A stretch of DNA of 64,000 bases from Methylopila sp. 73B. GTDB lineage: Bacteria > Pseudomonadota > Alphaproteobacteria > Rhizobiales > Methylopilaceae. The stretch is from the NCBI RefSeq assembly GCF_000526315.1, contig NZ_JAFV01000001.1, positions 3,412,501-3,476,500 of the forward strand. Reading direction: 5' to 3'. Of the stretch, positions 18,779-28,813 are shown piece by piece; position 1 is the stretch's first letter; each line of letters opens with the position of its first letter. A program made the position numbers and the translations under genes. The notes beneath the pieces are model-generated. The model ran no database searches. It was not told where the DNA came from and worked only from the letters and a program-made list of their open reading frames with translations.

Positions 18779-20680
18779 ATGCGGCAAGACCCGCCGCGCG
18801 CCGACGTGATCCAGGCGCGCCATGATTTCTTCGACCTCGGCGCCGCGCCGACGGGCCTCGTTCCCGGCGCGATCCTGCGCTCGTGGCAGCGCTGCGCGGC
18901 CCGCGGCTTCGACAGCCACGAGCGCCCGCGGCTGGAGCCCGGCCTCGCAAGCGAGCTGCGCGAGCTGAAGGAGCGCAACGAGCGGCTGATCCGGCTGTCG
19001 CGTCCCGAACTCGAAAGCCTGACCCGCGAGGCGGCGGCGAGCGGCGGCATCGTGATCCTCACCGACGGCGCGGGCTTCGTGCTGGACGCGCTGGGCGACC
19101 CGGCCTTCGCCGGAAAGGCCGCGAACGTTGCGCTGCGCCCCGGCGTGCCCTGGAGCGAGGCGACCGCCGGCACCAATGCGATCGGGGCGGCGCTGGTGGA
19201 GCGTCGCGCCGTCCAGGTGCGCGGGCCGGAGCATTACTTCGAGCCGCACCGCATCCTGAGCTGCGCCGCGGCGCCGATCCTCGACCCCTACGGCGCGCTG
19301 GTCGGCGCGCTCGACCTCACCGGCCAGGCGGCGCTGCCGCACGACCGCGCGCTGACGCTGGTGCGCTCCTGCGTCGACCAGATCGAGCACCGCATGTTCG
19401 CCGAGGCCTTCCCGAAGGCCGAGGTGATCCGCCTGCACTCCGACCCCGAGCGGCTCGGCGTCGCGCAGGAGGGCGTGCTGGTGTTCGAGGGTTCGCGCCT
19501 CGTCGCCGCCAACCGCCACGGCCTGAAGCTGATGGGGCTGGACTGGAACGCGCTCGGCGCCCGCTCCTTCGGCGACCTGTTCGACGGCGGCCCCAAAGGA
19601 GAGGGCGAGCTCAGCCTGCTCCGCAGCCGCGACGGCCGCGATTTCCACGCCCGGCTGCGCCGCGCCCCGGCGGCGACGCCCGGCGGCGGGCCGAAGGCTC
19701 CGCCCGCGCCTGCGCCGTATCCCGTCTCCGCGCCGCAGCCGCGCCGGGCGTCGGGACCGGTGTTCGACGCGCAGACCGAGCGCGACCTCGCCCGCGCCGC
19801 CCGTCTCGTCGACGGCGACGTGCCGGTGCTGATCCAGGGCGAGACCGGCTCGGGCAAGGAGGTGTTCGCCCGCGAGGTCCACCGGCTCAGCCGCCGCGCC
19901 GACAGGCCGTTCGTGGCGGTGAACTGCGCGGCGCTGCCCGAGGGCCTGATCGAGGCGGAGCTGTTCGGCTACGAGGAGGGCGCCTTCACCGGCGCCCGGC
20001 GCGCGGGCTCCAAGGGCCTGATGCGCGAGGCGGACGGCGGCGTGCTGTTCCTGGACGAGATCGGCGACATGCCGCTTGCCCTGCAGGCCCGGCTGCTCAG
20101 GGCGGTGCAGGAGCGCACTGTGACGCCGCTCGGCGGCGGGAAGCCGCACCCGATCGACGTGCGCCTCGTCTCCGCCACCCACCGCGACCTCAAGACCATG
20201 ACCGAGGCCGGCGAGTTCCGGCCCGATCTCTACTACCGCATCGCCCAGTACGGCTTCGCCCTGCCGGCCTTCCGCGCCCTGGCCGACCGGGCCGGCGCTC
20301 TCGCCGCGCTGTGGGAGAACGTCGCGCAGGACGGGCGGACGCTCGCGCCGGCGACGCTCGCGCGCCTCGCCGCCTACGACTGGCCGGGCAACCACCGCGA
20401 GGCGGTTGGCGCGATGCGGGCGATGGCGGCGCTGTCGGAGCCGGGCGAGCGGATCGGCCCCGAGCTGCTGCCCGCGGCGATCCGCGACGTGACGCCCGCG
20501 CCTGCGGCGCCTGTCCCCCCAGAGGGGCTCGAGGGCCTTGCGCGCGCCGCCATGCGGGCGGCCATCGAGGCCGCGGACGGCAATGTCGCCGAGGCCGCGC
20601 GCCGGCTTGGGGTCAGCCGCAGCACGCTCTACCGTCGCGCCGTGCCGGGCGGCCCGCGCCGCCGCCGGCTCGACGGCTGA
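18779..20680 (+). CDS. Sigma-54-dependent activator, AcoR type
   Basis: A 633-residue enhancer-binding protein. Order: an N-terminal segment with [10 protein letters not shown], a GAF-like sensor (about 60-200), a Pro/Ala-rich linker (about 300-325), an AAA+ core with Walker A GETGSGKE (355-362) and the sigma-54-contacting GAFTGA loop (401-406), Walker [11 protein letters not shown], and a C-terminal Fis-type HTH ([19 protein letters not shown]). AcoR relatives respond to acetoin, alcohols or aldehydes. Being divergent from an acetaldehyde dehydrogenase with a sigma-54 promoter, it almost certainly controls that gene. The effector is not known. Confidence 0.93.
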   Translation: MRQDPPRADVIQARHDFFDLGAAPTGLVPGAILRSWQRCAARGFDSHERPRLEPGLASELRELKERNERLIRLSRPELESLTREAAASGGIVILTDGAGFVLDALGDPAFAGKAANVALRPGVPWSEATAGTNAIGAALVERRAVQVRGPEHYFEPHRILSCAAAPILDPYGALVGALDLTGQAALPHDRALTLVRSCVDQIEHRMFAEAFPKAEVIRLHSDPERLGVAQEGVLVFEGSRLVAANRHGLKLMGLDWNALGARSFGDLFDGGPKGEGELSLLRSRDGRDFHARLRRAPAATPGGGPKAPPAPAPYPVSAPQPRRASGPVFDAQTERDLARAARLVDGDVPVLIQGETGSGKEVFAREVHRLSRRADRPFVAVNCAALPEGLIEAELFGYEEGAFTGARRAGSKGLMREADGGVLFLDEIGDMPLALQARLLRAVQERTVTPLGGGKPHPIDVRLVSATHRDLKTMTEAGEFRPDLYYRIAQYGFALPAFRALADRAGALAALWENVAQDGRTLAPATLARLAAYDWPGNHREAVGAMRAMAALSEPGERIGPELLPAAIRDVTPAPAAPVPPEGLEGLARAAMRAAIEAADGNVAEAARRLGVSRSTLYRRAVPGGPRRRRLDG

Positions 20681-20743
20681 GCTGCGGCGTCCGGCGCGCG
20701 GCGTGTCGCGTCCGCGTAACCTTCTTGTACCCTGGAGTTCACC

Positions 20744-21367
20744 ATGCCCCGCTCAATCGACGTCTATCTGTCCGTGCTGTCGCCCTGGGCGCATCTGGGG
20801 CACGCGCCGTTCCTCGAGATCGCTGCGCGGCATGGGCTCGCCCCGCTTTGGCGCCCGGTGCACCTGCCGGGGCTGTTCTCCGAGACCGGCGGCCTCCCGC
20901 TCGCCCAGCGCGCCATCCAGCGCCAGCGCTACCGCTTCGTCGAGCTGCAGCGCTGGGCGGAGGCGCGCGGCCGGCCGATCGTCCTGCGTCCGAAGCACTG
21001 GCCGTTCGACGCGACGCTCGCCGACGCCGCCGCGCTCGCGCTGATCGCCAGGGGCGAGGATCCCGCCGGCTATCTCGGCGCCGCCATGCGCGGCGTCTGG
21101 GAGGAGGAGCGCGACCTCGCCTCCCGCGAGACGGTCGCGGACGTGCTCGCCGAGCAGGGCTTCGACGCCGACGCCGTGATGGCGGAGGCCGCCCGCCCGG
21201 AGACCGCGGCGGCCTACGCCGTCAACCGCGCGAAGGCGACCGACGCGGGCGTGTTCGGGTCGCCTGCCTATGTGCTCGACGGCGAAGTGTTCTGGGGCCA
21301 GGACCGGCTCGACATGCTCGACGACGCGCTGACGCGCGGCCGCGTTGCTTACGCGCCGGACTTCTGA
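20744..21367 (+). CDS. 2-hydroxychromene-2-carboxylate isomerase / GST-kappa-like protein
   Basis: A 207-residue thioredoxin-fold protein of the HCCA isomerase/DsbA family. It has DVYLSVLSPWAHLGH at residues about 5-20, where the Ser of SPW corresponds to the glutathione-activating Ser, and the C-terminal GVFGSPAYVLDGEVFWGQDRL. No CxxC is present, so it is not an oxidoreductase of DsbA type. The true substrate is unknown; naphthalene catabolism genes are absent. It follows the AcoR-type gene by about 60 bp. Confidence 0.88.
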   Translation: MPRSIDVYLSVLSPWAHLGHAPFLEIAARHGLAPLWRPVHLPGLFSETGGLPLAQRAIQRQRYRFVELQRWAEARGRPIVLRPKHWPFDATLADAAALALIARGEDPAGYLGAAMRGVWEEERDLASRETVADVLAEQGFDADAVMAEAARPETAAAYAVNRAKATDAGVFGSPAYVLDGEVFWGQDRLDMLDDALTRGRVAYAPDF

Positions 21368-21434
21368 AATGGCCTCGGTTCCGCCACGCTCCGCGCCCCA
21401 AATGACGTCGAGACGCGACGAGGAGGCTCGACCC

Positions 21435-21929
21435 ATGCGCACTCTGTCCGCCATCGCCGCCGCGACCCTCGTCGCGGCGCTGTGCGTCGCCGCCGGTCTG
21501 GGCGGCGGCCCCGCTGGAGCCGACACGCCCCGCGTCGACCGCTACGCCTTGACCCCCGCGGACGGCGGCTTCCTCAGGCTCGACCGCGAGACCGGCGCGA
21601 CCGCCTTCTGCGCGACCGCCGCCGACGGCTACGCCTGCCGACCGACCAAGGAAGAGAGGGCGCTCGGGTCCGGCGGACATGAGACCCGGCTCGAGGCGCG
21701 CGTGGCTGAGCTCGAGGCCAAGGTGAAGCGGCTCGAGGACGGTCTGCCGCCCCAGCCCTCCGCCAAGGACGGCCCGCTGACCCGCGACGACCAAGCCCTG
21801 CGGCTGCCGACCGACGAGGAGATCGACAAGATCGCCGGCTTCTTCGAACGCGCCATGAAGCGGATGCAGCGCTTCGCGGAGAGTCTCGCGCGCGACCCCG
21901 CCCCGGAGCCGGATCAGCAGCGGCTCTGA
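21435..21929 (+). CDS. Secreted hypothetical protein with coiled coil
   Basis: A 164-residue protein with a Sec signal (about residues 1-33, cleavage near PAGA-DTP), a small two-Cys region (AFCATAADGYACR), a predicted coiled coil (about 78-100, LEARVAELEAKVKRLED) and a charged C-terminus. The start at 21435 has an AGGAGG SD about 8 bases upstream. Similar short exported coiled-coil proteins occur in Hyphomicrobiales, but I do not recognise a function. It converges on tlpA. Confidence 0.75.
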   Translation: MRTLSAIAAATLVAALCVAAGLGGGPAGADTPRVDRYALTPADGGFLRLDRETGATAFCATAADGYACRPTKEERALGSGGHETRLEARVAELEAKVKRLEDGLPPQPSAKDGPLTRDDQALRLPTDEEIDKIAGFFERAMKRMQRFAESLARDPAPEPDQQRL

Positions 21930-21983
21930 GCTTCAAGCGAGCGAGGCCCCTCTTCCAGCACGCCCTCGGTCCGACGGTCGCCG

Positions 21984-22631
21984 TCAGCGTCCCAGCGCGG
22001 CGTCGATCAGCTTGAGCGCGTCGGGGCTCGCCCATTCGGCGGGGCCCGGCAGGTAGCCGATCTCGCAGCCCGCCTTGTCGAGGATCAGCGTCGTCGGCAG
22101 CCCGGCCCCGCGGCCGACCGCGCGGAGGTCGCGGAACATCTTGTTCGACGGGTCGGCGTGGAACGGCAGGTCGGTGACGCCGATCTCCTTCAGGAAGGCC
22201 TTGGGCTTCTCAACGCCGCCGAAGTCGAGCGCGACGGGCACGACCGCGAAGTCGGCGCGGCCGCGCGCGCGGGCCAGTTCCGCGAGCGCCGGCATCTCCT
22301 TGCGGCAGGGCGCGCACCAGGTCGCCCAGAGGTTCAGCACCACGACCTTGCCCCGATACTGGTCGAGCCCGCCGTTGGCGCCCACCTCGTTCTGGAACAC
22401 GAGCGGCGGCAGCGGGCGGGGCGCGTCGGGCGTGACGACCGCCGCCACTTCTCCGACGGCCGCCGCCTTCATGGCCTTGAGCGTCGCAGGGGAGGCGGCG
22501 CAGGCGGCTTCGGCCTTGTCCTGCGCGGCGATCCCGTATAGGGCGAGCGCGCCTAGAGCGGCGCCGGCGACCAGCGCGAGCGCCACGAGGCGGACAGCGG
22601 AAAAGCGCGGGCGGCCCGCGGGGTCGGACAT
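21984..22631 (-). CDS. tlpA: Thiol:disulfide interchange protein TlpA
   Basis: A 215-residue membrane-anchored periplasmic thioredoxin. It has one N-terminal membrane helix (about 12-32), a redox-active WATWCAPC near residue 105 and a cis-Pro region (GLPTTLILDKAG). The extra Cys pair (one near residue 41, one in DKAGCEIG) is consistent with alphaproteobacterial TlpA. Known role: reductant for cytochrome oxidase copper-centre assembly. It is divergent from argH, an arrangement seen in other Hyphomicrobiales. Confidence 0.9.
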   Translation of the reverse strand: MSDPAGRPRFSAVRLVALALVAGAALGALALYGIAAQDKAEAACAASPATLKAMKAAAVGEVAAVVTPDAPRPLPPLVFQNEVGANGGLDQYRGKVVVLNLWATWCAPCRKEMPALAELARARGRADFAVVPVALDFGGVEKPKAFLKEIGVTDLPFHADPSNKMFRDLRAVGRGAGLPTTLILDKAGCEIGYLPGPAEWASPDALKLIDAALGR

Positions 22632-22703
22632 GGCGTCTCGCCTTCGTTTCGGCGCGCCGTCTCCGCATGATGTCGAAGAGCGGCGGCAAGGGACCTGATC
22701 GCG

Positions 22704-24122
22704 ATGAGCAACTCGATGTGGGGCGGGCGGTTTGCCGACGCGCCGGACGCGGTTCTCGAGGCCATCAACGCCTCGATCGATTTCGACCGCCGCTTCTACG
22801 CCCAGGACATCCGCGCCTCCAAGGTCCATGTGGCGATGCTCGCCGCGACCGGCATCGTGGCGCGCGAGGACGCGGCCGCGATCTTCAAGGGTCTGACCGA
22901 GGTCCAGGCCGAGATCGAGAAGGGCGACTTCACCTTCTCGCGAGCGCTCGAAGACATCCACATGAACATCGAGAGCCGTTTGGCGGAGATCGTCGGTCCC
23001 GCCGCCGGGCGGCTGCACACTGCGCGCTCCCGCAACGACCAGGTGGCGACCGACTTCCGGCTGTTCGTCCGCGACGCGCTGGACGCGCTCGACCTCAGCC
23101 TCGCCCAGCTGCAGACCGCGCTGGTCGACAAGGCGATCGAGCACTCGGCGACGGTGATGCCGGGCTTCACCCATCTCCAGAGCGCGCAGCCCGTCACCTT
23201 CGGCCACCACCTGCTGGCCTATGTCGAGATGATCGGCCGCGACCGCAGCCGCGTCGCCGACGCCCGCAAGCGCATGAACGAGTGCCCGCTCGGCGCGGCG
23301 GCGCTAGCCGGCACCTCGTTCCCGATCGACCGCACCATGACGGCGCGCGGACTCGGGTTCGACCGGCCGACCGCGAATTCGATCGACTCCGTCTCCGACC
23401 GCGACTTCGTGCTCGAGACGCTCTCGATCGCGGCGATCTGCGCCGGCCACCTCTCGCGCTTCGCGGAGGAGATCGTGCTGTGGTCGACGCCGCAATTCGG
23501 CTTCATCAAGCTCTCGGACCGGTTCTCGACCGGCTCGTCGATCATGCCGCAGAAGCGCAATCCCGACGCGGCCGAGCTGGTCCGCGGCAAGTCGGGCCGG
23601 GTGACCGGCGCCCTGGTTGCGATGCTGACCGTGATGAAGGGCCTGCCGCTCGCCTATTCCAAGGACATGCAGGAGGACAAGGAGGGGCTGTTCGACGCGC
23701 TCGACACGCTGGACCTCTGCGTCGCCGCGACGGCCGGCATGGTCGTCGACATGACGCCGGACCCGGCCACGATGCGCCGCGCCGCGGGCTCGGGCTACTC
23801 CACCGCGACCGATCTGGCGGACTGGCTCGTCCGCGTCGTCGGCATGCCGTTCCGCGAGGCCCATCACGTCACCGGACGCATCGTCGCCAAGGCCTCCGAG
23901 ACGGACACGCCGCTCGAGAAGCTCGCGATCGAGGAGATGCAGGCGGTCGAGCCGCGCATCACCGAGGAGGTGTTCGAGGTCCTCGGCGTGCGGAACTCGG
24001 TGAAGAGCCGCACCAGCTACGGCGGCGCGGCCCCCGACAACGTGCGCGAGCAGGCCGGCCGCTGGCGCCGCATCCTCCGCAAGGAGATCGCCAAGCTGGA
24101 GACCGCGGCCGAGGAGATCTGA
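22704..24122 (+). CDS. argH: Argininosuccinate lyase
   Basis: A 472-residue fumarase/aspartase-superfamily lyase catalysing the last step of arginine synthesis (argininosuccinate to arginine and fumarate). Seen: [11 protein letters not shown] at the N-terminus, [13 protein letters not shown], the [13 protein letters not shown] stretch and the signature [12 protein letters not shown] near residue 280. Full length and intact. It is followed by lptM and lysA, though a 265-bp repeat-bearing spacer separates it from them. Confidence 0.97.
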   Translation: MSNSMWGGRFADAPDAVLEAINASIDFDRRFYAQDIRASKVHVAMLAATGIVAREDAAAIFKGLTEVQAEIEKGDFTFSRALEDIHMNIESRLAEIVGPAAGRLHTARSRNDQVATDFRLFVRDALDALDLSLAQLQTALVDKAIEHSATVMPGFTHLQSAQPVTFGHHLLAYVEMIGRDRSRVADARKRMNECPLGAAALAGTSFPIDRTMTARGLGFDRPTANSIDSVSDRDFVLETLSIAAICAGHLSRFAEEIVLWSTPQFGFIKLSDRFSTGSSIMPQKRNPDAAELVRGKSGRVTGALVAMLTVMKGLPLAYSKDMQEDKEGLFDALDTLDLCVAATAGMVVDMTPDPATMRRAAGSGYSTATDLADWLVRVVGMPFREAHHVTGRIVAKASETDTPLEKLAIEEMQAVEPRITEEVFEVLGVRNSVKSRTSYGGAAPDNVREQAGRWRRILRKEIAKLETAAEEI

Positions 24123-24160
24123 GCGGATCGAGCTCAACATTCCGACGAGGTGCGCGCCTT

Positions 24161-24284
24161 ACCTCTCCCCAGCGGGGAGAGGTCGGCCCGCAGGGCCGGG
24201 TGAGGGGGTGAGACCTCTCCGAAGACCGCCAGCCCCTCACCCGCTCGGCTTCGCCTCGCGACCTCTCCACGGCCGGGGAGAGGT
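24161..24284. repeat. Bipartite inverted repeat, CCTCTCC family
   Basis: Left arm 24161-24209 begins ACCTCTCCCCAGCGGGGAGAGG; right arm 24233-24284 ends in its complement. The outer arms pair over roughly 50 bp with gaps, and each arm is itself partly self-complementary. It occupies the argH-lptM spacer, which otherwise appears to hold no gene. Confidence 0.8.
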
Positions 24285-24387
24285 GAAGGCAGGAGCGGCC
24301 GTCGGGACCTCGGCGCCAGTTGCGCGCGGGCGGCAAACCGTCTCTAAGGGTTTTCCTCCCGATCGCCGCTTTCGAGGAAGCCGCCCC

Positions 24388-24585
24388 GTGACGAGCCCGA
24401 TCCGCTCCGCCGCCGCCCTGGCCCTGCTCGTCGCCGCCGTCGCGCTCGGCGGCTGCGGGCGCAAGGGTCCGCTCGAGCCGCCGCCGGACGCGCCGAAGAC
24501 CACGGTCACCAAACCGGACGGCACGACCGAGCAGAAGATCGTCAAGCCGTCTCGGCCCTTCGTGCTCGACGGCCTGCTGAACTGA
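24388..24585 (+). CDS. lptM: LPS translocon maturation chaperone LptM-like lipoprotein
   Basis: A 65-residue lipoprotein starting at GTG 24388 with a GAGGAAG SD upstream. It has a signal peptide ending in the lipobox LGGC (Cys23), directly followed by the family hallmark GRKGPLEPPPDAP. In E. coli LptM (YifL) assists LptD disulfide maturation at the outer membrane. Its location immediately before lysA is conserved in proteobacteria (yifL-dapF or lppL-lysA). Confidence 0.9.
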   Translation: MTSPIRSAAALALLVAAVALGGCGRKGPLEPPPDAPKTTVTKPDGTTEQKIVKPSRPFVLDGLLN

Positions 24586-24618
24586 CACGCGCGGCCTGAA
24601 CGGCGCCGGACGGATCCA

Positions 24619-25890
24619 ATGCATCATTTCGCTTACGCCGAGGACGCCCTCCATGCGGAGGACGTGCCGCTCGCCCGCATCGCCGCGGAGGTCGGAACGC
24701 CGGTCTACGTCTATTCGACGGCCACGCTGACGCGGCACGTCCGGGTGTTCTCGGCCGCGTTCGAGGGCGTCGACCATCTCGTCTGCTACGCGCTCAAGGC
24801 GAACTCGAACCAGGCGGTTCTGGCGACGCTCGCCCGCCTCGGCGTGGGGATGGACGTGGTCTCGGGCGGCGAGCTCGCCCGCGCGCTCGCGGCCGGCGTG
24901 CCCGGCGAGCGCATCACCTTCTCGGGCGTCGGAAAGACCGCTGAGGAGCTGTCGGCGGCGCTGGACGCGAAGATCCTCGCCTTCAACGTGGAGAGCGAGC
25001 CGGAACTGCGCCTGCTGTCGCAGGTCGCCGTGCAGAAGGGCGCGACCGCCCATATCGCGCTGCGGGTGAACCCCGACGTGGACGCTAAGAGCCACGCCAA
25101 GATCTCGACCGGCTCCTCCGAAACCAAGTTCGGCGTGCCGATCGCCGAGGCCCGGCGGGTCTACGCCGAGGCCGCGCGGCTCCCGGGGATCGCGGTCGCG
25201 GGCGTCGACATGCACATCGGCAGCCAGATCACCGCGCTCGACCCCTTCGACAGCGCGATCTCGCGGCTTGTGGCCTTCGTCGGCGAGCTGCGCGCCGACG
25301 GCCACAGCATCGACCACGTCGACCTTGGCGGCGGGCTCGGCATTCCCTACCGTGACGACAACGAGCCGCCGCCGCACCCCGACGCCTACGCCGGCGTGGT
25401 GAAGCGCCTGACCGAGGGCCTCGAGGCCAAGCTGATCTTCGAGCCGGGCCGGCTGATCGTCGGCAACGCCGGCGTGCTGCTGACCCGCGTGATCTATGTG
25501 AAGGAAGGGGCCGCGAAGCCCTTCGTGATCGTCGACGCCGGCATGAACGACCTGATCCGCCCGACGCTCTACGACGCTCATCACGAGATCTGGCCGGTCG
25601 TCCGCCCCGATCCGGACGCGCCCCGGGTGAAGGCCGACGTCGTGGGGCCGGTCTGCGAGACCGGCGACTACATGGCGCTCGGCCGCGACATGGCGCGGCC
25701 TGCGGCCGGCGACCTGCTGGCGATCATGTCCGCCGGGGCCTACGGGGCGGTGCAGGCGTCCACCTACAATTCGCGGCCCCTCGTGCCGGAGGCGCTGGTG
25801 AACGGCGCGGCCTACGCCGTCGTGCGCCCGCGGCCCTCGGTCGAGGAATTGATCGCGCTGGACCGCCTGCCCGAGTGGCTCGCAGGCTGA
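24619..25890 (+). CDS. lysA: Diaminopimelate decarboxylase
   Basis: A 423-residue fold-type III PLP enzyme converting meso-DAP to lysine. Seen: the PLP Lys in VCYALKANSN (near residue 58), HIGSQI near residue 205, the glycine-rich VDLGGGLGIPY, EPGRLIVGNAG and GPVCETGD with the catalytic Cys. It is 33 bp after lptM and likely co-transcribed with it. Intact, usual length. Confidence 0.97.
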   Translation: MHHFAYAEDALHAEDVPLARIAAEVGTPVYVYSTATLTRHVRVFSAAFEGVDHLVCYALKANSNQAVLATLARLGVGMDVVSGGELARALAAGVPGERITFSGVGKTAEELSAALDAKILAFNVESEPELRLLSQVAVQKGATAHIALRVNPDVDAKSHAKISTGSSETKFGVPIAEARRVYAEAARLPGIAVAGVDMHIGSQITALDPFDSAISRLVAFVGELRADGHSIDHVDLGGGLGIPYRDDNEPPPHPDAYAGVVKRLTEGLEAKLIFEPGRLIVGNAGVLLTRVIYVKEGAAKPFVIVDAGMNDLIRPTLYDAHHEIWPVVRPDPDAPRVKADVVGPVCETGDYMALGRDMARPAAGDLLAIMSAGAYGAVQASTYNSRPLVPEALVNGAAYAVVRPRPSVEELIALDRLPEWLAG

Positions 25891-26010
25891 CCCTCACGGC
25901 GGCGTGACGCGCGCTGCGGTCCGCGGGGTAGCGCCGTGCGTACGCCGTGCTAGTCTCCGGACTTCGAGTGCGGAACGCCTTGGGGACGGGCGCGCACGGG
26001 AGACCGGCGT

Positions 26011-28743
26011 TTGAACGAGACCCAGCCTGACCCGCGCGGCGCGCGCGGGGCCCTGATCGACCGGCTGGTGCGGCGCGCCCGGCTTGCGCTCGTGTGGGAA
26101 GGCGTCTGGCCGGCGCTGGCCGCAGCCCTCACCGTGGTCGCGCTGTTCCTCAGCCTGTCGTGGTTCGGCCTGTGGGACGCGCTGCCGCCGCTCGGCCGCA
26201 TGACGGGCGTGGCGCTGTTCGCGCTCGCCGGCCTCGCCGCTTTCGCGCCCCTGATCCGCATCGCCGCGCCGGGCCGCGGCGACCTCCTCGCCCGCATCGA
26301 CCGCGCGAGCGGCGTCGCGCACCGGCCCGCCACCAGCCTCGACGACCGGCTGGCGCCGACCACCGGCGACGATCCGCTCACCCGCGCGCTCTGGCAGGCC
26401 CATCGCGACCGCGTCGAGGCCGAGGCCCGGCGCTTGAAAGCGCCCGCGCCCGCGCCGCGGCTCGCCGCGCGTGACCCCTACGCGCTGCGGTTTCTCGTCG
26501 GCCTCGTGCTGGTCGTGGCCTTCTCGGTCGCCGGCGGCGATCGCGCGGCCCGGGTGTTGACCGCTTTCGACTGGACCGCGCCGGCGGCGGAGGCGACGCC
26601 CGCCCGCATCGACGCCTGGGTCGCCCCGCCGGCCTACACCGGACGCCCGCCGATCTACCTGACGGCCGGCCGCCCCGCCTCCGCGCCTGATCCACGCGCC
26701 GCCGCGGCCCCCGACGCGCCGCAGGCCGCCGAGGCGGTTCGCGCGCCGACCGGGTCCATCCTCGTCGTGCGCGCCGCAGGCGGGTCGGCGGACATACGGG
26801 CGACCGGAGGCGTCGAACCGGTCGAACTGCCGGGAAAGACGCCGGACGGAGTGGTCGAGCGCCGCTTTAAGCTCACGGGTGAAGCCGAGGCGACGGTGGA
26901 GACCGCGGGCGCCGAGCCGCGCGTCTGGCGCTTCGCGGTGATCCCCGACCAGCCGCCGACGATCGCGCTCGCGAGCCCGCCCCAGCGCAACGCCCGCGGC
27001 ACGCTGACGGTCGCCTACGACGTCAAGGACGACTACGGCGTGGCCGGCGCCGAGGCGCGCTTCGCCCTCCGGCCGACGCCCGCGCCCAAACCGCTGTTCG
27101 GGCAAAAGGCCTCGACCGAGGAGCCTGTGGCGAAGCGCCCGCTCTACGACGCGCCGAAGGTCGCGCTTGGCCTGCCTCGCGCCCGGGCGCGGGAGGGCCA
27201 GGCCCAGACGCCGCTCGACCTGATGGAGCACCCTTGGGCCGGCGCCGACGTCGTCATGACGCTGCACGCCCGCGACGAGGCCGGACAGGAGGGCGCGAGC
27301 GCCGCGACGCCGCTGCGTCTGCCGGCGCGGCCCTTCACCAATCCGCTCGCCCGCGCGCTGGTCGAGCAGCGCCGGGACCTCGCGCTCGACGCCAACGCAA
27401 AGCCCAAGGTGGCGCAGGCGCTGCAGGCGCTGATGCTGCTTCCGGAGGAGTTCACGCCGCAGGCTTCGATCTATCTCGGCCTGCGCACCGCCTACCGCCG
27501 GCTCGAACTCGCCCACGCCGACGATCAGCTGCGCGAAGTCGCGGACTACCTCTGGCAGATGGCGCTGCGGATCGAGGACGGCGATCTGCCTGAGGCCGAG
27601 AAGAACCTGCGCGCCGCCGAGGAGGCGTTGCGCAAGGCGCTTGAGAACGGCGCCTCCGAGCAGGAGATCGCCAAGCTCACCGAGGACCTGCGCAAGGCGC
27701 TCGACCAGTTCATGAAGGAGCTGGCGCAGAAGGCCCAGCAGCCGAACAGCCAGGCGCAGAAGAGCCCGAACGGCGCGCAGGCCGTGACGCCGCAAGACCT
27801 GCAGAAAATGATCGACCGGATGGAGCAGATGGCGAAGTCCGGCGCGCGCGACGCGGCCCGACAGGCGCTGAACGAGCTCCGCCAGATGCTCGACAACCTG
27901 CAGACCGCCCAGCGCCAGCAGCAGGATCCGAACAGCCAGGCGCAGCAGCAGCAGCTCGACAAGCTGCAGGACATGATCCGCGACCAGAGCAAGCTGCGCG
28001 ACAAGACCTTCCAGCAATTCCGCCAGAATGAGCGGGCCGACCGCAACCAGCGTGGCCAGCAGGGCCGCCGTCAGCCGGGCCAGCAAGGCCACAAAGGCGA
28101 GCAGGACCAGATGGGCGCGCTCGCCGAGCAGCAGCAGGCGCTGCGCGACAAGCTCGACCAGCTGATGAAGGAGATGCAGGACGGCCAGCAGCAGCGGCAG
28201 GGCCAGCGGCGGCCCGGCCAGCAGCAGGGTCAACAGCCGGGGCAGCAGGGGCGCCAGCCCGGGCAGCAGGGCCAGGGCCGGCAGCCCGGTCAGGGTCAGC
28301 AAGGCCAGCAGGGCCAAGGCGAGCAGGGCGAGGGCGAGAACGCGCTGGGCGAAGCCGGCCGGAGCATGGGCGACGCCCGCGGCTCGCTCGGCCAGGGCGA
28401 GACCGGCCAGGCGCTCGACGACCAGGGCAAGGCGCTGGAGAACCTGCGCAAGGGCGCGCAGAACCTCGCGAACCAGATGCAGGAAGGCCAACAGGGCGGC
28501 GAGCCGGGCCAGCAGCCGGGCGAGGGCGCGCAGGGCATGCGGGAAGGCGAGGGCGGCCGCGACGACGATCCGCTCGGCCGCCCCGTCCGCCGCCGCGAGA
28601 GCGACGGAACGACGACCAAGGTGCCGGGCGAGATCGAGGCCCAGCGCGCCCGTCGCGTGCTCGAAGAGCTCCGCCGGCGGCTGGGCGAGAACGAGCGCTC
28701 GCGCGACGAGCTCGACTACCTGGAGCGCCTGCTGACGCCGTGA
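26011..28743 (+). CDS. TIGR02302 (DUF4175) family membrane protein with Gln/Gly-rich tail
   Basis: A 910-residue protein of an alphaproteobacterial family found next to lysA. It starts at TTG 26011. Hydrophobic segments lie near residues 28-50, 57-78 and 155-175. Then comes a long periplasmic-like region, a helical stretch (about 510-660) rich in charged residues and Gln, and a low-complexity tract (about 675-860) dominated by QQG, GQQ and PGQ units. The final 40 residues are charged and conserved-looking (RARRVLEELRRRLGENERSRDELDYLERLL). Function is unknown; a cell-envelope role is suggested by topology only. Confidence 0.88.
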   Translation: MNETQPDPRGARGALIDRLVRRARLALVWEGVWPALAAALTVVALFLSLSWFGLWDALPPLGRMTGVALFALAGLAAFAPLIRIAAPGRGDLLARIDRASGVAHRPATSLDDRLAPTTGDDPLTRALWQAHRDRVEAEARRLKAPAPAPRLAARDPYALRFLVGLVLVVAFSVAGGDRAARVLTAFDWTAPAAEATPARIDAWVAPPAYTGRPPIYLTAGRPASAPDPRAAAAPDAPQAAEAVRAPTGSILVVRAAGGSADIRATGGVEPVELPGKTPDGVVERRFKLTGEAEATVETAGAEPRVWRFAVIPDQPPTIALASPPQRNARGTLTVAYDVKDDYGVAGAEARFALRPTPAPKPLFGQKASTEEPVAKRPLYDAPKVALGLPRARAREGQAQTPLDLMEHPWAGADVVMTLHARDEAGQEGASAATPLRLPARPFTNPLARALVEQRRDLALDANAKPKVAQALQALMLLPEEFTPQASIYLGLRTAYRRLELAHADDQLREVADYLWQMALRIEDGDLPEAEKNLRAAEEALRKALENGASEQEIAKLTEDLRKALDQFMKELAQKAQQPNSQAQKSPNGAQAVTPQDLQKMIDRMEQMAKSGARDAARQALNELRQMLDNLQTAQRQQQDPNSQAQQQQLDKLQDMIRDQSKLRDKTFQQFRQNERADRNQRGQQGRRQPGQQGHKGEQDQMGALAEQQQALRDKLDQLMKEMQDGQQQRQGQRRPGQQQGQQPGQQGRQPGQQGQGRQPGQGQQGQQGQGEQGEGENALGEAGRSMGDARGSLGQGETGQALDDQGKALENLRKGAQNLANQMQEGQQGGEPGQQPGEGAQGMREGEGGRDDDPLGRPVRRRESDGTTTKVPGEIEAQRARRVLEELRRRLGENERSRDELDYLERLLTP

Positions 28744-28813
28744 GGCCGACTGCGCCGTTTCCTTTGACCGCGGCGGAACGCAGTCGCCCGCCGCGCGGCT
28801 TTCGGACAGATCG

